In this document: positions 1 to 9,624 of the stretch, one piece after another
Layout: each line of letters opens with the position of its first letter
Position numbering within the stretch: position 1 is the first letter of the stretch
Assembly (NCBI RefSeq): GCF_017745275.1
Contig: NZ_JAGHZS010000009.1
Location: 348,969 to 412,968 of the forward strand
DNA length: 64,000 nt
Direction of reading: 5' to 3'
Source of the DNA: Chitinophaga sp.
GTDB taxonomy: Bacteria; Bacteroidota; Bacteroidia; Chitinophagales; Chitinophagaceae
Translations under genes and position numbers: made by a program
Notes under the pieces: generated by a model
What the model saw: the letters and a program-made list of their open reading frames with translations, nothing else
Told to the model about the DNA's origin: nothing
The model's database searches: none

Positions 1-1
1 G

Positions 2-247
2 TTCCAGCCCAACTATGTAGTGGTGAATGCCGGCGCTGCACAGTTTCTGCAGGGCGATCCTATTACCATGACCGTCGCCGATGTGATTACCACCATACAG
101 CATCCGGCAAAAAGCAAGGTCATTGCCGTGCATATGGAAGCCATTAACCACTGTTTCCTCACCAGGAAGGCGTTGGGAGCAGCAGTAAGCGCTGCTGGAT
201 TATCTGCCATAATACCTGAACAGGGCGAATGGATAAAACTATCTTAG
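2..247 (+). CDS. MBL-fold metal-dependent hydrolase, C-terminal fragment (5' cut by window edge)
   Basis: The frame is open from base 2 and gives FQPNYVVVNAGAAQFLQGDP... to a stop at 245-247, about 81 residues. The wording (xxNYVVVNAGxAQFxxGDPITM, then a helix and VHMEAINHC) resembles the C-terminal part of UlaG-like/YcjY-like metallo-beta-lactamase-fold hydrolases, where the aspartate of GDP and the histidine of VHMEA would be late metal or structural positions. The N-terminal HxHxDH motif lies outside the window, so catalysis cannot be judged. It is not obviously part of the polysaccharide cluster that follows. Confidence 0.65.
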   Translation, partial: FQPNYVVVNAGAAQFLQGDPITMTVADVITTIQHPAKSKVIAVHMEAINHCFLTRKALGAAVSAAGLSAIIPEQGEWIKLS

Positions 248-290
248 TTTTTTGGAATGAATAAAGTGAACAACTGCTCATGCCGTGAAT

Positions 291-1157
291 ATGGGTATAT
301 TTATCAGCGATAAGATAACTCCTCCTGATAACTTACATTACCTAATAACATCCCGCATGACAAAGTTGGTAAAATCAGTGAAAAGGGTCTACGTATGGCT
401 GTTTGCCAGAAAAGCATTTTACAGATTCAATTTATACTTCTACAAACTGAGTATGTGTGGGCTGGGTATCCGTAATTTTGAAAATGATAGTGTGTCCGGC
501 GAAAAGGCATTTATCCGCTATCTTATCCGGAACCGGAAATTGCATTCCGGCGTAATCCTGGATGTAGGCGCCAATGTAGGGAACTACACGGTCATGCTTC
601 GGAAAAACAATATATCTCTGCCCATATTTGCATTCGAGCCACATCCGGTGGCATTCAGGAAGCTGGAGGAAACTGCCCGTACACATCAGTTTACCGCCAT
701 TCCGGAAGGCGCCGGTGAAATACCTGCCACTACTACCATTTACGACTATAGTGGTGATGGCGGTTCAGAACATGCCAGCATGTATGAAGATGTTTTCAGC
801 ACCCTCCGCCACAGCCAGGCAGAGGGTGTTGTTATTCGACTGACCACCATCGATGACTTTGTCGCCAAACACCAGATAGAACGGATTGCACTCCTAAAAA
901 TTGATACGGAAGGAAATGAACTCAATGTGCTGAAAGGGGCTGCTAATACCATCCGCCAGGGACTGGCTGATGTGATCCAGATAGAGTTCAATGAGATGAA
1001 TGTTATTTCAAGGACTTTTTTCAGAGACATTAAGAGCATCCTGCCTGACTACAAATTTTACCGGCTGCTACCCAACGGCTTGCTACCACTGGGCCCCTAT
1101 AATACCACCGAATTTGAAATCTTCGCCTTTCAGAATATTGTAGCAATCAGGCAATAG
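291..1157 (+). CDS. FkbM family SAM-dependent methyltransferase
   Basis: 288-residue protein with a class I methyltransferase core: SAM-binding motif I ILDVGANVGNYT (about residues 89-100), acidic strand-2 motif FAFEPHP, and the late FkbM signature LLKIDTEGNELNVLKGA. FkbM enzymes O-methylate hydroxyls, often on sugars or polyketides, so the likely substrate is a glycan of the neighbouring exopolysaccharide cluster (inference). The frame also allows a GTG start six bases upstream at 285; ATG 291 was preferred, and ATG 357 (MTKLVKS) is a further option. It converges on the priming transferase gene with only three bases between the stops. It is the only + strand gene of this cluster. Confidence 0.85.
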   Translation: MGIFISDKITPPDNLHYLITSRMTKLVKSVKRVYVWLFARKAFYRFNLYFYKLSMCGLGIRNFENDSVSGEKAFIRYLIRNRKLHSGVILDVGANVGNYTVMLRKNNISLPIFAFEPHPVAFRKLEETARTHQFTAIPEGAGEIPATTTIYDYSGDGGSEHASMYEDVFSTLRHSQAEGVVIRLTTIDDFVAKHQIERIALLKIDTEGNELNVLKGAANTIRQGLADVIQIEFNEMNVISRTFFRDIKSILPDYKFYRLLPNGLLPLGPYNTTEFEIFAFQNIVAIRQ

Positions 1158-1160
1158 TGG

Positions 1161-2564
1161 TTAATAAGCATTCCTGTCTCCCTTTATCATATTCATGATA
1201 GTCTGGAATATAATCTGGCAATCGAGCCAGAAACTGTAATTTTCTATATACCACAAATCAAGATCCACACGCCGCTGCATTTTGCCTGGCTCTCTCGTTT
1301 CTCCCCTACAACCGTTTACCTGCGCCCAACCTGTTATACCGGGTTTTACCAGATGCCGTAACATATAATGCTGAATTACATTCTTTGACTCATCGTGTAA
1401 TGGTATGGGATGAGGACGGGGACCTACAATAGACATATCTCCCATCAACACGTTAATAAACTGAGGCAATTCATCGAGATTGGTTTTTCGCAGTATCCTT
1501 CCCAACGGCGTTACCCGCGCGTCCCGCGAGGTAGCCTGCAAATAGTGTCCATGCTCATCTACTATATCACTATTCACCACCATGGAACGGAATTTATAGC
1601 AGGAAATACGCTTGTTCTTTAATCCCCACCGTTCCTGCTTATAGAACACCGGACCTTTAGAGGTCAGCTTAATTAACAGGGCGATGATGGGAAACAACCA
1701 GCTAAACACCGTGACAAATAAAATAATGGTAAATATCATTTCAAACAACCGCTTAAAATGCTGCAGCGTAACATCATCCAAAGGAGAAGTCCGGACGGTG
1801 AATAAAGGAAAGCTCCCCATAAAGTGCATGCTGGCAGTGGGCGTACAGTAGCGGTGGCATTCCGAGATAATTCTCACGCGCTTGGCTTCTCTTTCGCTGG
1901 CCACAATAATTTTTTCTACTGTATCATTCTGCCCTCCCGGAATGGCTACTACCACTTCATCAATGTCGGTACTTTGCAGGATGCCGGGCAAATCTGCTAC
2001 CTTGCCCAGGTACTGCCCATGCATCAGGGCCATGCGTTCATCATCCAAAAAACCCACACAGCGGTAACCGAAATGGTCATTCGCCCGCATGGTTTTGTAA
2101 AAACTCCGGCCGGTTTCACCTGCTCCAATAATCAGCACATTTTTAAGGTTATATCCCGCGGTTCTCAACTGCAGCAGGATTTGTTTTACCGCGAATTTAG
2201 CTGTTACAATACCGCAGAAAATAAGGCCGGTATACAATAACGTAAATGTTCTTGGATATGGATAATATTTAAACACATAGAAAAACAAAAAAGTGAAAAA
2301 GCACCCGTGCAATAAAACTGTCTTCAGAATAGCTACAAACTCAAAAGAAAATGATTTCGTTCTGAAATCATCATACAAATGCATAAACAACCCAATGATG
2401 GTCCAGGAAAAAATACTGAGTCCCAACAACATGAAATTAAATGGAGACATGAATACATCTCCTTTGAGGGCGATATATTCGCGGGTCAACAGAAAAAACG
2501 CTGTCAGTACGATGTAATCAAGTATCAACCTTACAAAGAAGTTGATGGAGATAATACGTTTCAT
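1161..2564 (-). CDS. Undecaprenyl-phosphate sugar phosphotransferase (WcaJ/PglC-type priming enzyme)
   Basis: 467-residue polyprenyl glycosylphosphotransferase. The N-terminal third holds four or five hydrophobic segments. A Rossmann-like CoA-binding domain follows (VLIIGAGETGRSF), and then the C-terminal bacterial sugar transferase domain with KGPVFYKQERWG, YKFRSM, LRKTNLDELPQFINVL and MSIVGPRPH. It transfers a hexose-1-phosphate from UDP-sugar to undecaprenyl phosphate at the inner membrane, starting repeat-unit assembly. ATG 2564 (MKRIIS) is preferred to a TTG 12 bases upstream. It is the last gene of the leftward polysaccharide operon. Confidence 0.93.
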   Translation of the reverse strand: MKRIISINFFVRLILDYIVLTAFFLLTREYIALKGDVFMSPFNFMLLGLSIFSWTIIGLFMHLYDDFRTKSFSFEFVAILKTVLLHGCFFTFLFFYVFKYYPYPRTFTLLYTGLIFCGIVTAKFAVKQILLQLRTAGYNLKNVLIIGAGETGRSFYKTMRANDHFGYRCVGFLDDERMALMHGQYLGKVADLPGILQSTDIDEVVVAIPGGQNDTVEKIIVASEREAKRVRIISECHRYCTPTASMHFMGSFPLFTVRTSPLDDVTLQHFKRLFEMIFTIILFVTVFSWLFPIIALLIKLTSKGPVFYKQERWGLKNKRISCYKFRSMVVNSDIVDEHGHYLQATSRDARVTPLGRILRKTNLDELPQFINVLMGDMSIVGPRPHPIPLHDESKNVIQHYMLRHLVKPGITGWAQVNGCRGETREPGKMQRRVDLDLWYIENYSFWLDCQIIFQTIMNMIKGDRNAY

Positions 2565-2602
2565 AGCATGAACCAATTGAAAATTCCTTAACCTGAACCA
2601 GG

Positions 2603-3808
2603 TTAATTAGCCGCTGCTTCAATAGTTTTATTAAATATTTCCATGAACTCATTTCCAATCCGCTGTATATCGAATGTTCTTTCCGCATATGCCCTTCCGT
2701 TTTGTCCCAGTTTCCTGCGCAATGTTTGATTATCTACCAGCAATTCCAGGTATTTACAAAAGCCTCTTTCATCATCCGGCGATACACAGTAACCGACTTC
2801 GTTGTTATGTATAATCGTGGCACTTAAATTAGATAAGGGCATCGCTACCACAATGGGTTTCTGCGCGCACAGGTAAGTCAGTACTTTGGACGGTACAGAA
2901 TAAATACCCGCCTCCTTCTCCAGTATCGCCAATAAAACATCTGCAGTACCTAATACTTCACTCATTTGTTTAAAGTCCTGGAAAGGCAGTACCAGCAAGT
3001 TGTCCAGCCCGTGCCGTTGTTTTTCCTTTTGCAGGTAGTCAGCGCCCAATCCCTCTGAGATAACAATAAATACCACCCCGCTATGCTGCCGGAAATGACG
3101 TGCGGCAGCCACCAGTATAGCCGGATTATGCTTCAAACCCAGTGTGCCGGAATATACCAGGCAGGTTTTATCTGTAAGCCCATACTTTCTTGCCCAGTCA
3201 TTATTTTTCTCCACCAGCATAATCTCTGAAATAGGTGCCCAGTTGGGAATACAGGTCACCTTTTCCAATTGCACCTTCCATTGGCGGAAAATATGATTGA
3301 AATCACTGGTGATACTTACTATGTGGTGACTTTTACGCAACAGCCCTGACTCCAGTTTTTTGAAATAATACCAGATCGGGAACCCCAAGGCACCCAACTT
3401 CTTCTTTGCAATTTGTTGAATAGCCACCGTATAAATATCCTGGCACCAGTAAATAAACCTGATTTGACGCTGCCGGCAATATCGTTGCAGATACTGCTGA
3501 ACAAACAAGGGAGTAGTACCGCTCAGGATTACTTCCGGCTGGAAAACATCCAACTGTTTAGCCAGTTTTCTCGCATATTCTATTTCCTGCCTCCTTCTTT
3601 TTAGTAAGGAATACTTATCAAAAATACCAGTGATACTAATCGGCAATACCTCCAGACTTCCATTTTCATTCACCGTTGAAAAATCTCCTTTAGGCGACTG
3701 AAAAGAAGCAGAGTAAGCATGCAATACCTGGTGACCACAGTCAGCCAACTGACGGCTCAACTGCAATGGAAAAGCATGTCCCGAATGATCATTCACAACT
3801 ATTTTCAT
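2603..3808 (-). CDS. GT4 family glycosyltransferase (WbuB/WcaI-like)
   Basis: 401-residue GT-B fold transferase. The N-terminal acceptor domain begins MKIVVNDHSGHAFPLQLSRQ, and the C-terminal nucleotide-sugar domain carries LVYSGTLGLKHNPAIL and VVFIVISEGLGADYLQ. The usual GT4 glutamate region reads AILEKEAGIYSVPSKVLTYLCAQKPIVV, which matches WbuB/WcaI-type enzymes (YSVPSK) more than classic EGFG enzymes. It would add one sugar to the lipid-linked repeat unit in the cytoplasm. It is followed 38 bases later by the priming transferase gene. Confidence 0.88.
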   Translation of the reverse strand: MKIVVNDHSGHAFPLQLSRQLADCGHQVLHAYSASFQSPKGDFSTVNENGSLEVLPISITGIFDKYSLLKRRRQEIEYARKLAKQLDVFQPEVILSGTTPLFVQQYLQRYCRQRQIRFIYWCQDIYTVAIQQIAKKKLGALGFPIWYYFKKLESGLLRKSHHIVSITSDFNHIFRQWKVQLEKVTCIPNWAPISEIMLVEKNNDWARKYGLTDKTCLVYSGTLGLKHNPAILVAAARHFRQHSGVVFIVISEGLGADYLQKEKQRHGLDNLLVLPFQDFKQMSEVLGTADVLLAILEKEAGIYSVPSKVLTYLCAQKPIVVAMPLSNLSATIIHNNEVGYCVSPDDERGFCKYLELLVDNQTLRRKLGQNGRAYAERTFDIQRIGNEFMEIFNKTIEAAAN

Positions 3809-3856
3809 GAGTCAACCTGTTTTTCAACAAATTTCAATGGTAGCCAACAACCTTTT

Positions 3857-4594
3857 TTACTGTTTCCGTTTATATAAAAGATCCATTTGAAGGATCTGTA
3901 ATTGTTCAGACTGCAGGAAACCCACTGGCGCAATGAACTCAAATCCCAGTTCCTTCACAAAGCTGTGCATTTCATCAAACAGTGGTTCTCCTTTATACAT
4001 GGGCACAAAAGACGCTTCAAAAAGGAGGTAATCAATCTGATGCAAACAAGAGGCGGCTCCTTTCAGGATCTCTTTCTCAAACCCCTGTACATCCATTTTA
4101 AGTAATACCGGTGGCACCAACGCTATCCCACTGCTAACATCATCCAACCGTTTTACGTCTACTGTTATTTGCTCCACCTTCGTTGTTCCCGGGATCAAAT
4201 GCTGCTGCAGGTCCGACATGGGCAATGCTGAGCTGGCATGTGAATAAGCGTTACTGTAAAATATCAGTGTTCCCGCAGCACTGCCTAATGCATAATTATA
4301 TGTACGAATCCTTTCTATTTTCCGGGTATTCTGTTGCAACAATGGGTATACTTCCGGTAGCGGTTCAAACGAATAGATGTAACAGCCCGGATAAAAATAA
4401 CTGGCGGCCAGGGCAAACTGTCCCTGGTTGGCACCTGCATCTAACAAGGTATTCAATTGCGGAATATAGTGCCGGCAATTATGCAGTATTTGCGTAGAGG
4501 CCACAGACGCACCTTTTTCCAACATAGATGTAATACCCCTCCCCGACTTCAGGAACACTTTTACCGTATCAGATATTTTAAACAATAAGCTCAT
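3857..4594 (-). CDS. FkbM family SAM-dependent methyltransferase
   Basis: 245 residues. Motif I is NTLLDAGANQGQFALAA (about residues 48-64), the strand-2 acid is in YSFEPLPEVYP, and the C-terminal FkbM signature is LLKMDVQGFEKEILKGA. The start overlaps the stop of the upstream GT4 gene by four bases (ATGA), so translation is probably coupled. It is one of four FkbM-type genes in the cluster, which suggests an extensively methylated or otherwise modified exopolysaccharide; the target hydroxyl cannot be read from sequence. Confidence 0.88.
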   Translation of the reverse strand: MSLLFKISDTVKVFLKSGRGITSMLEKGASVASTQILHNCRHYIPQLNTLLDAGANQGQFALAASYFYPGCYIYSFEPLPEVYPLLQQNTRKIERIRTYNYALGSAAGTLIFYSNAYSHASSALPMSDLQQHLIPGTTKVEQITVDVKRLDDVSSGIALVPPVLLKMDVQGFEKEILKGAASCLHQIDYLLFEASFVPMYKGEPLFDEMHSFVKELGFEFIAPVGFLQSEQLQILQMDLLYKRKQ

Positions 4595-5709
4595 CTTGAA
4601 AATTTATGATCCCAACAATCTTTATAAAACCGGATGGTGGCTGCTACACTGCTATCCCAGGTAAATTTCTTTGCCTGCTCCAGGCCTGATGTTATTACCT
4701 CCTCCCTGTAATGCGCGGTTTCCAGCAACCTGATTTTTTCCAGGAACGCTCCTGCATCAATGGTATCAGCCAGTAGTCCCACTTGCCCTGTCACTTCCGG
4801 AACAGACGACATATTGGCTGCTACCACGGGACAACCCGCTTTCATAGCTTCTCCCGGAGGAAATCCAAATCCTTCATAAGCAGATGGATACAACAGGCAA
4901 AAAGCATGGTTATATAACAAATTCAACGTAGCAGCGCTCACCGTTTGAAAAATGTGATAACGATCCTGCTGTCCGGAAAAGAAGCCCCGCATTTCCTTAT
5001 CTGTCCATTTTTCACCACCTACAATCACCAGGTGATAATCTTCCGGGAGCTGCCGCATGACTTCCATCACCACCCAAAAATTTTTATAATTTCTTCTTGC
5101 ACCTACGTATAAAATATACTTTATGTCCGGAGAAAGGGGTAGCGTATCCTGCACTGCCGGGCGTTTCCATATCGGGTAAAAATCATCTGCAATACCATGA
5201 TGGATGATCCTGATGCGGTCCGGATCTGTATCCGGATAAAAATGCAGCAAGTCTTTCCGTGTATTTTCCGAAATACAGATAATGCCATCTGCCTGTTTAA
5301 TGCCATACGCCTTTTGCCGTACATTGGCCCAGGCCCTTGGGAAGGCGGTAGCCAGCTTTCTTTCATGTGCAAAATCATGCACAGTAAGAATATTCAACAC
5401 ATCTTTTCGTGGCGCCACACGCAGGTATCCTCCATGAAAAATCGCACCGGACGGAATAGGATAACGAACGGGCAGGTACCGCAAATATTTATCTGGTATC
5501 CAGCTTTCCCTGATGCAATCAAATCCGCTATAATCAATTCTTTGTTCAAAAATATTAGCCGACGATCTCCTTGCATTCAAAAAGCTAACAGACAAATCAC
5601 TTTTGCAGATACCGGTAATCAATTCATACCAGTAAACGGAGACGCCACCGCTCCGCTGAATCGAAAAAACCAGGTTATCCAGGAATAATTGCATATTTCC
5701 GCCGTTCAT
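4591..5709 (-). CDS. GT4 family glycosyltransferase (mannosyltransferase-like)
   Basis: 372-residue GT-B glycosyltransferase. The N-terminal part reads MQLFLDNLVFSIQRSGGVSVYW, and the central TVHDFAHERKLATAFPR is typical of family 1/4 mannosyltransferases. The C-terminal donor domain has ILYVGARRNYKNF and the E-x7-E-like motif AYEGFGFPPGEAMKAGCPVV. ATG 5709 forms a TAATG stop/start overlap with the upstream FkbM gene. ATG 5694 (MQLFLD), preceded by GGCGG, is an equally good alternative. It probably adds one residue of the repeat unit. Confidence 0.9.
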   Translation of the reverse strand: MNGGNMQLFLDNLVFSIQRSGGVSVYWYELITGICKSDLSVSFLNARRSSANIFEQRIDYSGFDCIRESWIPDKYLRYLPVRYPIPSGAIFHGGYLRVAPRKDVLNILTVHDFAHERKLATAFPRAWANVRQKAYGIKQADGIICISENTRKDLLHFYPDTDPDRIRIIHHGIADDFYPIWKRPAVQDTLPLSPDIKYILYVGARRNYKNFWVVMEVMRQLPEDYHLVIVGGEKWTDKEMRGFFSGQQDRYHIFQTVSAATLNLLYNHAFCLLYPSAYEGFGFPPGEAMKAGCPVVAANMSSVPEVTGQVGLLADTIDAGAFLEKIRLLETAHYREEVITSGLEQAKKFTWDSSVAATIRFYKDCWDHKFSR

Positions 5710-6533
5710 TATAACCACATGTGAAGCATAACAGGATTACCGGTTAAGTAATGTATCCCCTTTATCAGGTGATTGTACTCCGGTACTACTCCTTTTATAA
5801 GCTCAATCAGTGTATGATAATTTTGTCCTTTATGATAAGTAGTAATAGCAATTTTAGGTTTACTGATACGGATCGTTTCTAATGCGCCACGGATCATATT
5901 TTCCTCGAACCCCTCTATGTCTGCCTTCAGGTAATCAATTTTAATTCCTCGGCTGGCAAACAGGCTATCGATCGTTACCACGCTCACCTCCAGCGCGTGC
6001 CCATCACCTGCGGATGTCTGGATAGTAGCATCCAGTGCGGTAGTACCTGATGTCATGGACAAATATGCCTGCTGACATTTATCGCCGGCAGCTACCGGTA
6101 AAATAGTAATGGCATTATTCTGCCCGAAAAGTTCTTTCAGCGAATCCTGGAACAACGGCAACGGCTCCATAATAAAAATGTGTCCAGCCGTATATTGATG
6201 CCTGAAAGCAAATAACCCTTCTGCACTACCGCAATCCACTACCACGTCTCCTGCCACTACCGCAGTTTGTGGAATTTCATAATAATGCCAGTGCCAGGGC
6301 CGCGACTCAGATAACACCATGGCCAAACTATACATGGGCGCGGAAGCCGGATACACAAATAAGTCGTTGTATCCCCTGATCCTGAAATATTTGTATTGAT
6401 CATTTTCTTTCACCAACACAGACTCTCTTGCTGCCACTGCATTCATCGTAGGGGAAAACAGGTGGCTCATCATCTCTCGCAGGGAGATTCTTTTTCGGAC
6501 ACTGTTACTTACGAGGTAATGGTATAACAGCAT
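5709..6533 (-). CDS. FkbM family SAM-dependent methyltransferase
   Basis: About 274 residues from ATG 6533. The SAM-binding strand is unusual: VVAGDVVVDCGSAEGLFAFRH replaces the normal DxGAnxG. The later motifs are intact (IFIMEPLPLF, then YLKADIEGFEENMIRGA), so the fold assignment holds. The frame stays open upstream to 6617, but a start there would overlap the membrane-protein gene by 74 bases; 6533 lies 10 bases after that gene's stop and was chosen. Other ATGs at 6578 or 6617 cannot be excluded. Confidence 0.82.
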   Translation of the reverse strand: MLLYHYLVSNSVRKRISLREMMSHLFSPTMNAVAARESVLVKENDQYKYFRIRGYNDLFVYPASAPMYSLAMVLSESRPWHWHYYEIPQTAVVAGDVVVDCGSAEGLFAFRHQYTAGHIFIMEPLPLFQDSLKELFGQNNAITILPVAAGDKCQQAYLSMTSGTTALDATIQTSAGDGHALEVSVVTIDSLFASRGIKIDYLKADIEGFEENMIRGALETIRISKPKIAITTYHKGQNYHTLIELIKGVVPEYNHLIKGIHYLTGNPVMLHMWL

Positions 6534-6543
6534 CAACCGAAAC

Positions 6544-7992
6544 TTACATCCCCATATGATACTGCTCAGTCGCTTCATTTCCTTCACTATTTTGAGGACT
6601 ACCTTCACCATAAGCACTTAACATGGTCACCATAATCATAATCAGGTCTATCTGACTAAAGAAAAAGCAAACCGCCACAAATGCCAGGTAATTATTCTGG
6701 AATGCACTATTATTGTCATTGCGCTTCATTAACACCAGGAAGTAGGCCACCAGGGCAATACCTCCAAATTCTGCGAGTATAAAAAACCAGCGCATATTAA
6801 GATTGTTGCCCCCAATACCTGCCACGCGGTTCTCATAATTCATTTGTCCCAGAAAATATTTCGGCGGAATAAAAGTACTGTTACCACCCCCGTATCCCGA
6901 TAACAACAAATAAGGTTCATCTTGCAGAAAATCCACTACGGGTAACTCTAAATCCCTTTGCAATGGCATCCCCAGGATGATGTTACTCTTTCCCCATATT
7001 TCGGTATTATAACGATAAGATGACCTTTTAAAAATCAGTTGATACACCGCGCTTTTCTGATTCTCCGTATACTGCTTAATAAAGTATTCCCTGGAACTGG
7101 CCACTGCCATAAAAAGTCCCACGATAGCCGCCAGCGACAAAATAACTTTACCACGTACCGATGACACACCTCTGAAAACGAAGAAGATCAACGCGCCTGC
7201 CAACAGGTTAATCCACCCCGTTTGAGATACAGTCAGCAAACTGGTAATAAGAGCGATGATGGTCATTTTATAATTCCTGTCTCTCAAAAATGCAGGAATC
7301 GCTAACGACAAAAACGCGCTTAACATTTTTGGTTCAGAAAATAATGCCTGCACGCGGAGACTAAATGCGTCATTTGATTGTTCCATCAAATACCGGCGTT
7401 GCAAACCCAGTACTTCATCCAGATCCAGGCTATTGAAAGTGTATTCCGCAACAATCTGTATACCCGCTATCACACAGGATATTTTTGCGATTTTCTTCAC
7501 GGTAGTCAAAAAATCTTCGAAAGAGTAAATATCTTTTTCCTGTACTATCTTACTCCCTATCGCAAACAAAGGCAGGTACGTTTTCAGATAAAAATAAACA
7601 GGCCTTGTATAAAAGAGATAATACCTGTCGCCCGGATAGTAAAAAGGATCTTTATAAAACTGGATGATCAGAAATACCGCAATACTGGATATCAGTGGAA
7701 GCACCAGCAACAACAGGTACTCCCGTCGGATATATAGTTTTCCCCTCGCCAACTGATGAAGCTGATCCAATAAAAATACTATCCCAATAAAAAAGGTACC
7801 CGTAAAGGTTGGCCCGATTATTATCATAGTATAAGCCTCGGATGCAAAAGCATACAGCAGGCAGTCAACAGCGGATATTCTCCTGTTGTAGTATAAATAC
7901 AATAATATGCCCGCAATCAGGAGAGGCATTGACTCCCTGAAAGTTTCCACATAAACGTTATCACTTACTAAAAGGTCATATCCGACATCCAT
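6544..7992 (-). CDS. Polytopic membrane protein, Wzy polymerase / O-antigen ligase-like
   Basis: 482 residues with roughly ten to twelve hydrophobic segments (for example MPLLIAGILLYLYY, YLLLLVLPLISSIAVFLII, VILSLAAIVGLFMAVASS, WFFILAEFGGIALVAYFLVL). A large polar loop lies in the C-terminal half, before the last helices. This architecture and its position in a Wzx/Wzy-type cluster point to the polymerase that joins repeat units in the periplasm. Wzy proteins have little sequence conservation, so the call rests on topology and context. Confidence 0.7.
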   Translation of the reverse strand: MDVGYDLLVSDNVYVETFRESMPLLIAGILLYLYYNRRISAVDCLLYAFASEAYTMIIIGPTFTGTFFIGIVFLLDQLHQLARGKLYIRREYLLLLVLPLISSIAVFLIIQFYKDPFYYPGDRYYLFYTRPVYFYLKTYLPLFAIGSKIVQEKDIYSFEDFLTTVKKIAKISCVIAGIQIVAEYTFNSLDLDEVLGLQRRYLMEQSNDAFSLRVQALFSEPKMLSAFLSLAIPAFLRDRNYKMTIIALITSLLTVSQTGWINLLAGALIFFVFRGVSSVRGKVILSLAAIVGLFMAVASSREYFIKQYTENQKSAVYQLIFKRSSYRYNTEIWGKSNIILGMPLQRDLELPVVDFLQDEPYLLLSGYGGGNSTFIPPKYFLGQMNYENRVAGIGGNNLNMRWFFILAEFGGIALVAYFLVLMKRNDNNSAFQNNYLAFVAVCFFFSQIDLIMIMVTMLSAYGEGSPQNSEGNEATEQYHMGM

Positions 7993-8068
7993 ATCTGACT
8001 TTATTATTGATTCGTTTGATGCCAGCAGAGCATACTCATTTCAGATATCCTTTTCACCGGCTGTTTAT

Positions 8069-8980
8069 TCATAAAAAAATCCGTTTGTATATTTTATTCA
8101 ATACCCTCACTTGTTGCAATGCACCTTTTATCCTGACAGGCAGCGTTCCTATGTGAAATATTTTATCACTGGTAAACTTATCTGCCACTTCATTTATCTC
8201 ATCATTTTCCGGATGTATCATGGTGGAAATCCCTCCGTAATTCATCTTTCCCAACCAGTACGGCACACGCCGGGTATGTGTTGCATTTTTTCCGTAGCCA
8301 ATATTGTTGACTAAGTTGACATCGGGTGTAATACCACAACCATTGTTAAACCATACCACCAGCACCCATTGAATATCCCAGGTATCCACCTGCTGGTGAA
8401 AAATGGAGAGGAAATATTTTATAACCGGATGCTGATTCTTCTTCTTCATTAGATGATGGTAGGGTCGAAGTGAAAAGTCATATTTTTTCCAGGCTCTCCG
8501 CCAGGTAGCCCAGCCCCATACATGTATGTGGCGGGAGAAATAATAAGATGCTTCCGAACGCCGTGTACCCAGCTGGAAATTGCTGCCACCAATGTGCATC
8601 ACATGATGCTGATCACGATATCGTTCCAGCAACTCCGTGCAAAAGGAAAAGAACGTTGCATCGGGAACACAATCATCTTCCAGTATAATCCCTTCTTCCA
8701 CTTCTTCAAAAAACCAATCTATTGCACTACTTACCGCCTTGCCACATCCCAGGTTAGTATTCCGGAACAATGTTTTTACTTCACAGGGCCAGTCGATATG
8801 TTCCAACACATAAGCCCGCGTTGCCATACACATCGCCGCTTCTCCCGGTACAGTAGCCCTTGGCCCATCTGCAGCAATGAACAGTCGCGTTGGCTGTTGC
8901 TGCCTGATTTGTTCAAAAACCAGTGCCACCTCGTCCAAACGGTTAAATACAAGAAATAGAATGGGCGTCTGTAACATCAT
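8069..8980 (-). CDS. GT-A fold glycosyltransferase (GNT-I / HlpA-like)
   Basis: 303 residues. The N-terminus TPILFLVFNRLDEVALVFEQIRQQ followed by LFIAADGPR is typical of the GT-A nucleotide-diphosphosugar transferases annotated as GNT-I-like or hemolytic protein HlpA-like. A likely DxD equivalent is EEGIILEDDCVPDATFF. IHVWGWATWRRAWKKYDF is a conserved signature of this group. It overlaps the upstream methyltransferase gene by four bases. It probably adds a sugar to the repeat unit; donor and linkage are unknown. Confidence 0.8.
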   Translation of the reverse strand: MMLQTPILFLVFNRLDEVALVFEQIRQQQPTRLFIAADGPRATVPGEAAMCMATRAYVLEHIDWPCEVKTLFRNTNLGCGKAVSSAIDWFFEEVEEGIILEDDCVPDATFFSFCTELLERYRDQHHVMHIGGSNFQLGTRRSEASYYFSRHIHVWGWATWRRAWKKYDFSLRPYHHLMKKKNQHPVIKYFLSIFHQQVDTWDIQWVLVVWFNNGCGITPDVNLVNNIGYGKNATHTRRVPYWLGKMNYGGISTMIHPENDEINEVADKFTSDKIFHIGTLPVRIKGALQQVRVLNKIYKRIFL

Positions 8981-9624
8981 TTTATAGCTTCTAATGCAAC
9001 CGCGTTATTAAATCTGATTTCCTCTTCTACCAACTGGAACATATGATCCGGACAATCGCGGTAGCTGCAGGGTCTGACACTCCTGAACCCGGTTTCTTTC
9101 AGCAAATGAGTCAACGATACCTGGTCCCACATATACAGGTGTTCGCGGTTACCAAACGCATGTTGCATCAGTTGTTTAAATCCGGACGGTCGTCTTAATT
9201 TGCCTAACATGGTTTCCTCCAGGAACTTCACGTTTGCTTCCTGGTCGTTACTGCTCAGGTTCTCCAGGTATCGCCGGCTGGCAGACTCCAGGTCCGGTAC
9301 CACGCACCTGAAATAGCCACCGGGCTTCAACAGCTGCCAGGTATTCTTAACAGCCAGGCGGCAGTCTTCATACGACAAATGTTCCAATACATGGCTACAA
9401 TAAATCCCATCACATGAATTGGCGGCAATGCGTGGCAGTCCCTTCCGGATATCTCCCAGCAACACATCCTTGTGAAAGCTAACGTGCATACCTGATCTCA
9501 GCAGCTTACCAATAACAGGAAGTTGTTGTAACCTCAGGGTGGGAGAAGCGTCAAAATTCTTCCAACCTGCAGGCGCTGAAAAAGGCCCGCAACCGTATTG
9601 TATATATAGCTTATTCTCTGACAT
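8977..9624 (-). CDS. Class I SAM-dependent methyltransferase
   Basis: 215 residues from ATG 9624 (MSENKLYIQYGCGP). Motif I is YIQYGCGPFSAPAGWKNFDAS. The later CDGIYCSHVLEHLSYEDC and LLKPGGYFRCVVPDLES are the D/E-HVLEH-LxPGG pattern of methyltransferase_11-type proteins. The frame is open for another 67 codons upstream, but that part lies inside the preceding FkbM gene, so the shorter start (14-base overlap) is preferred. Sequences of this type occur in many surface-polysaccharide loci; the substrate is unknown. Confidence 0.85.
   Translation of the reverse strand: MSENKLYIQYGCGPFSAPAGWKNFDASPTLRLQQLPVIGKLLRSGMHVSFHKDVLLGDIRKGLPRIAANSCDGIYCSHVLEHLSYEDCRLAVKNTWQLLKPGGYFRCVVPDLESASRRYLENLSSNDQEANVKFLEETMLGKLRRPSGFKQLMQHAFGNREHLYMWDQVSLTHLLKETGFRSVRPCSYRDCPDHMFQLVEEEIRFNNAVALEAIK

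Noticed and set aside
13..210. 65-residue minus-strand frame at the window start
   Set aside because: It overlaps the well-supported MBL-fold fragment on + and has no motif of its own.
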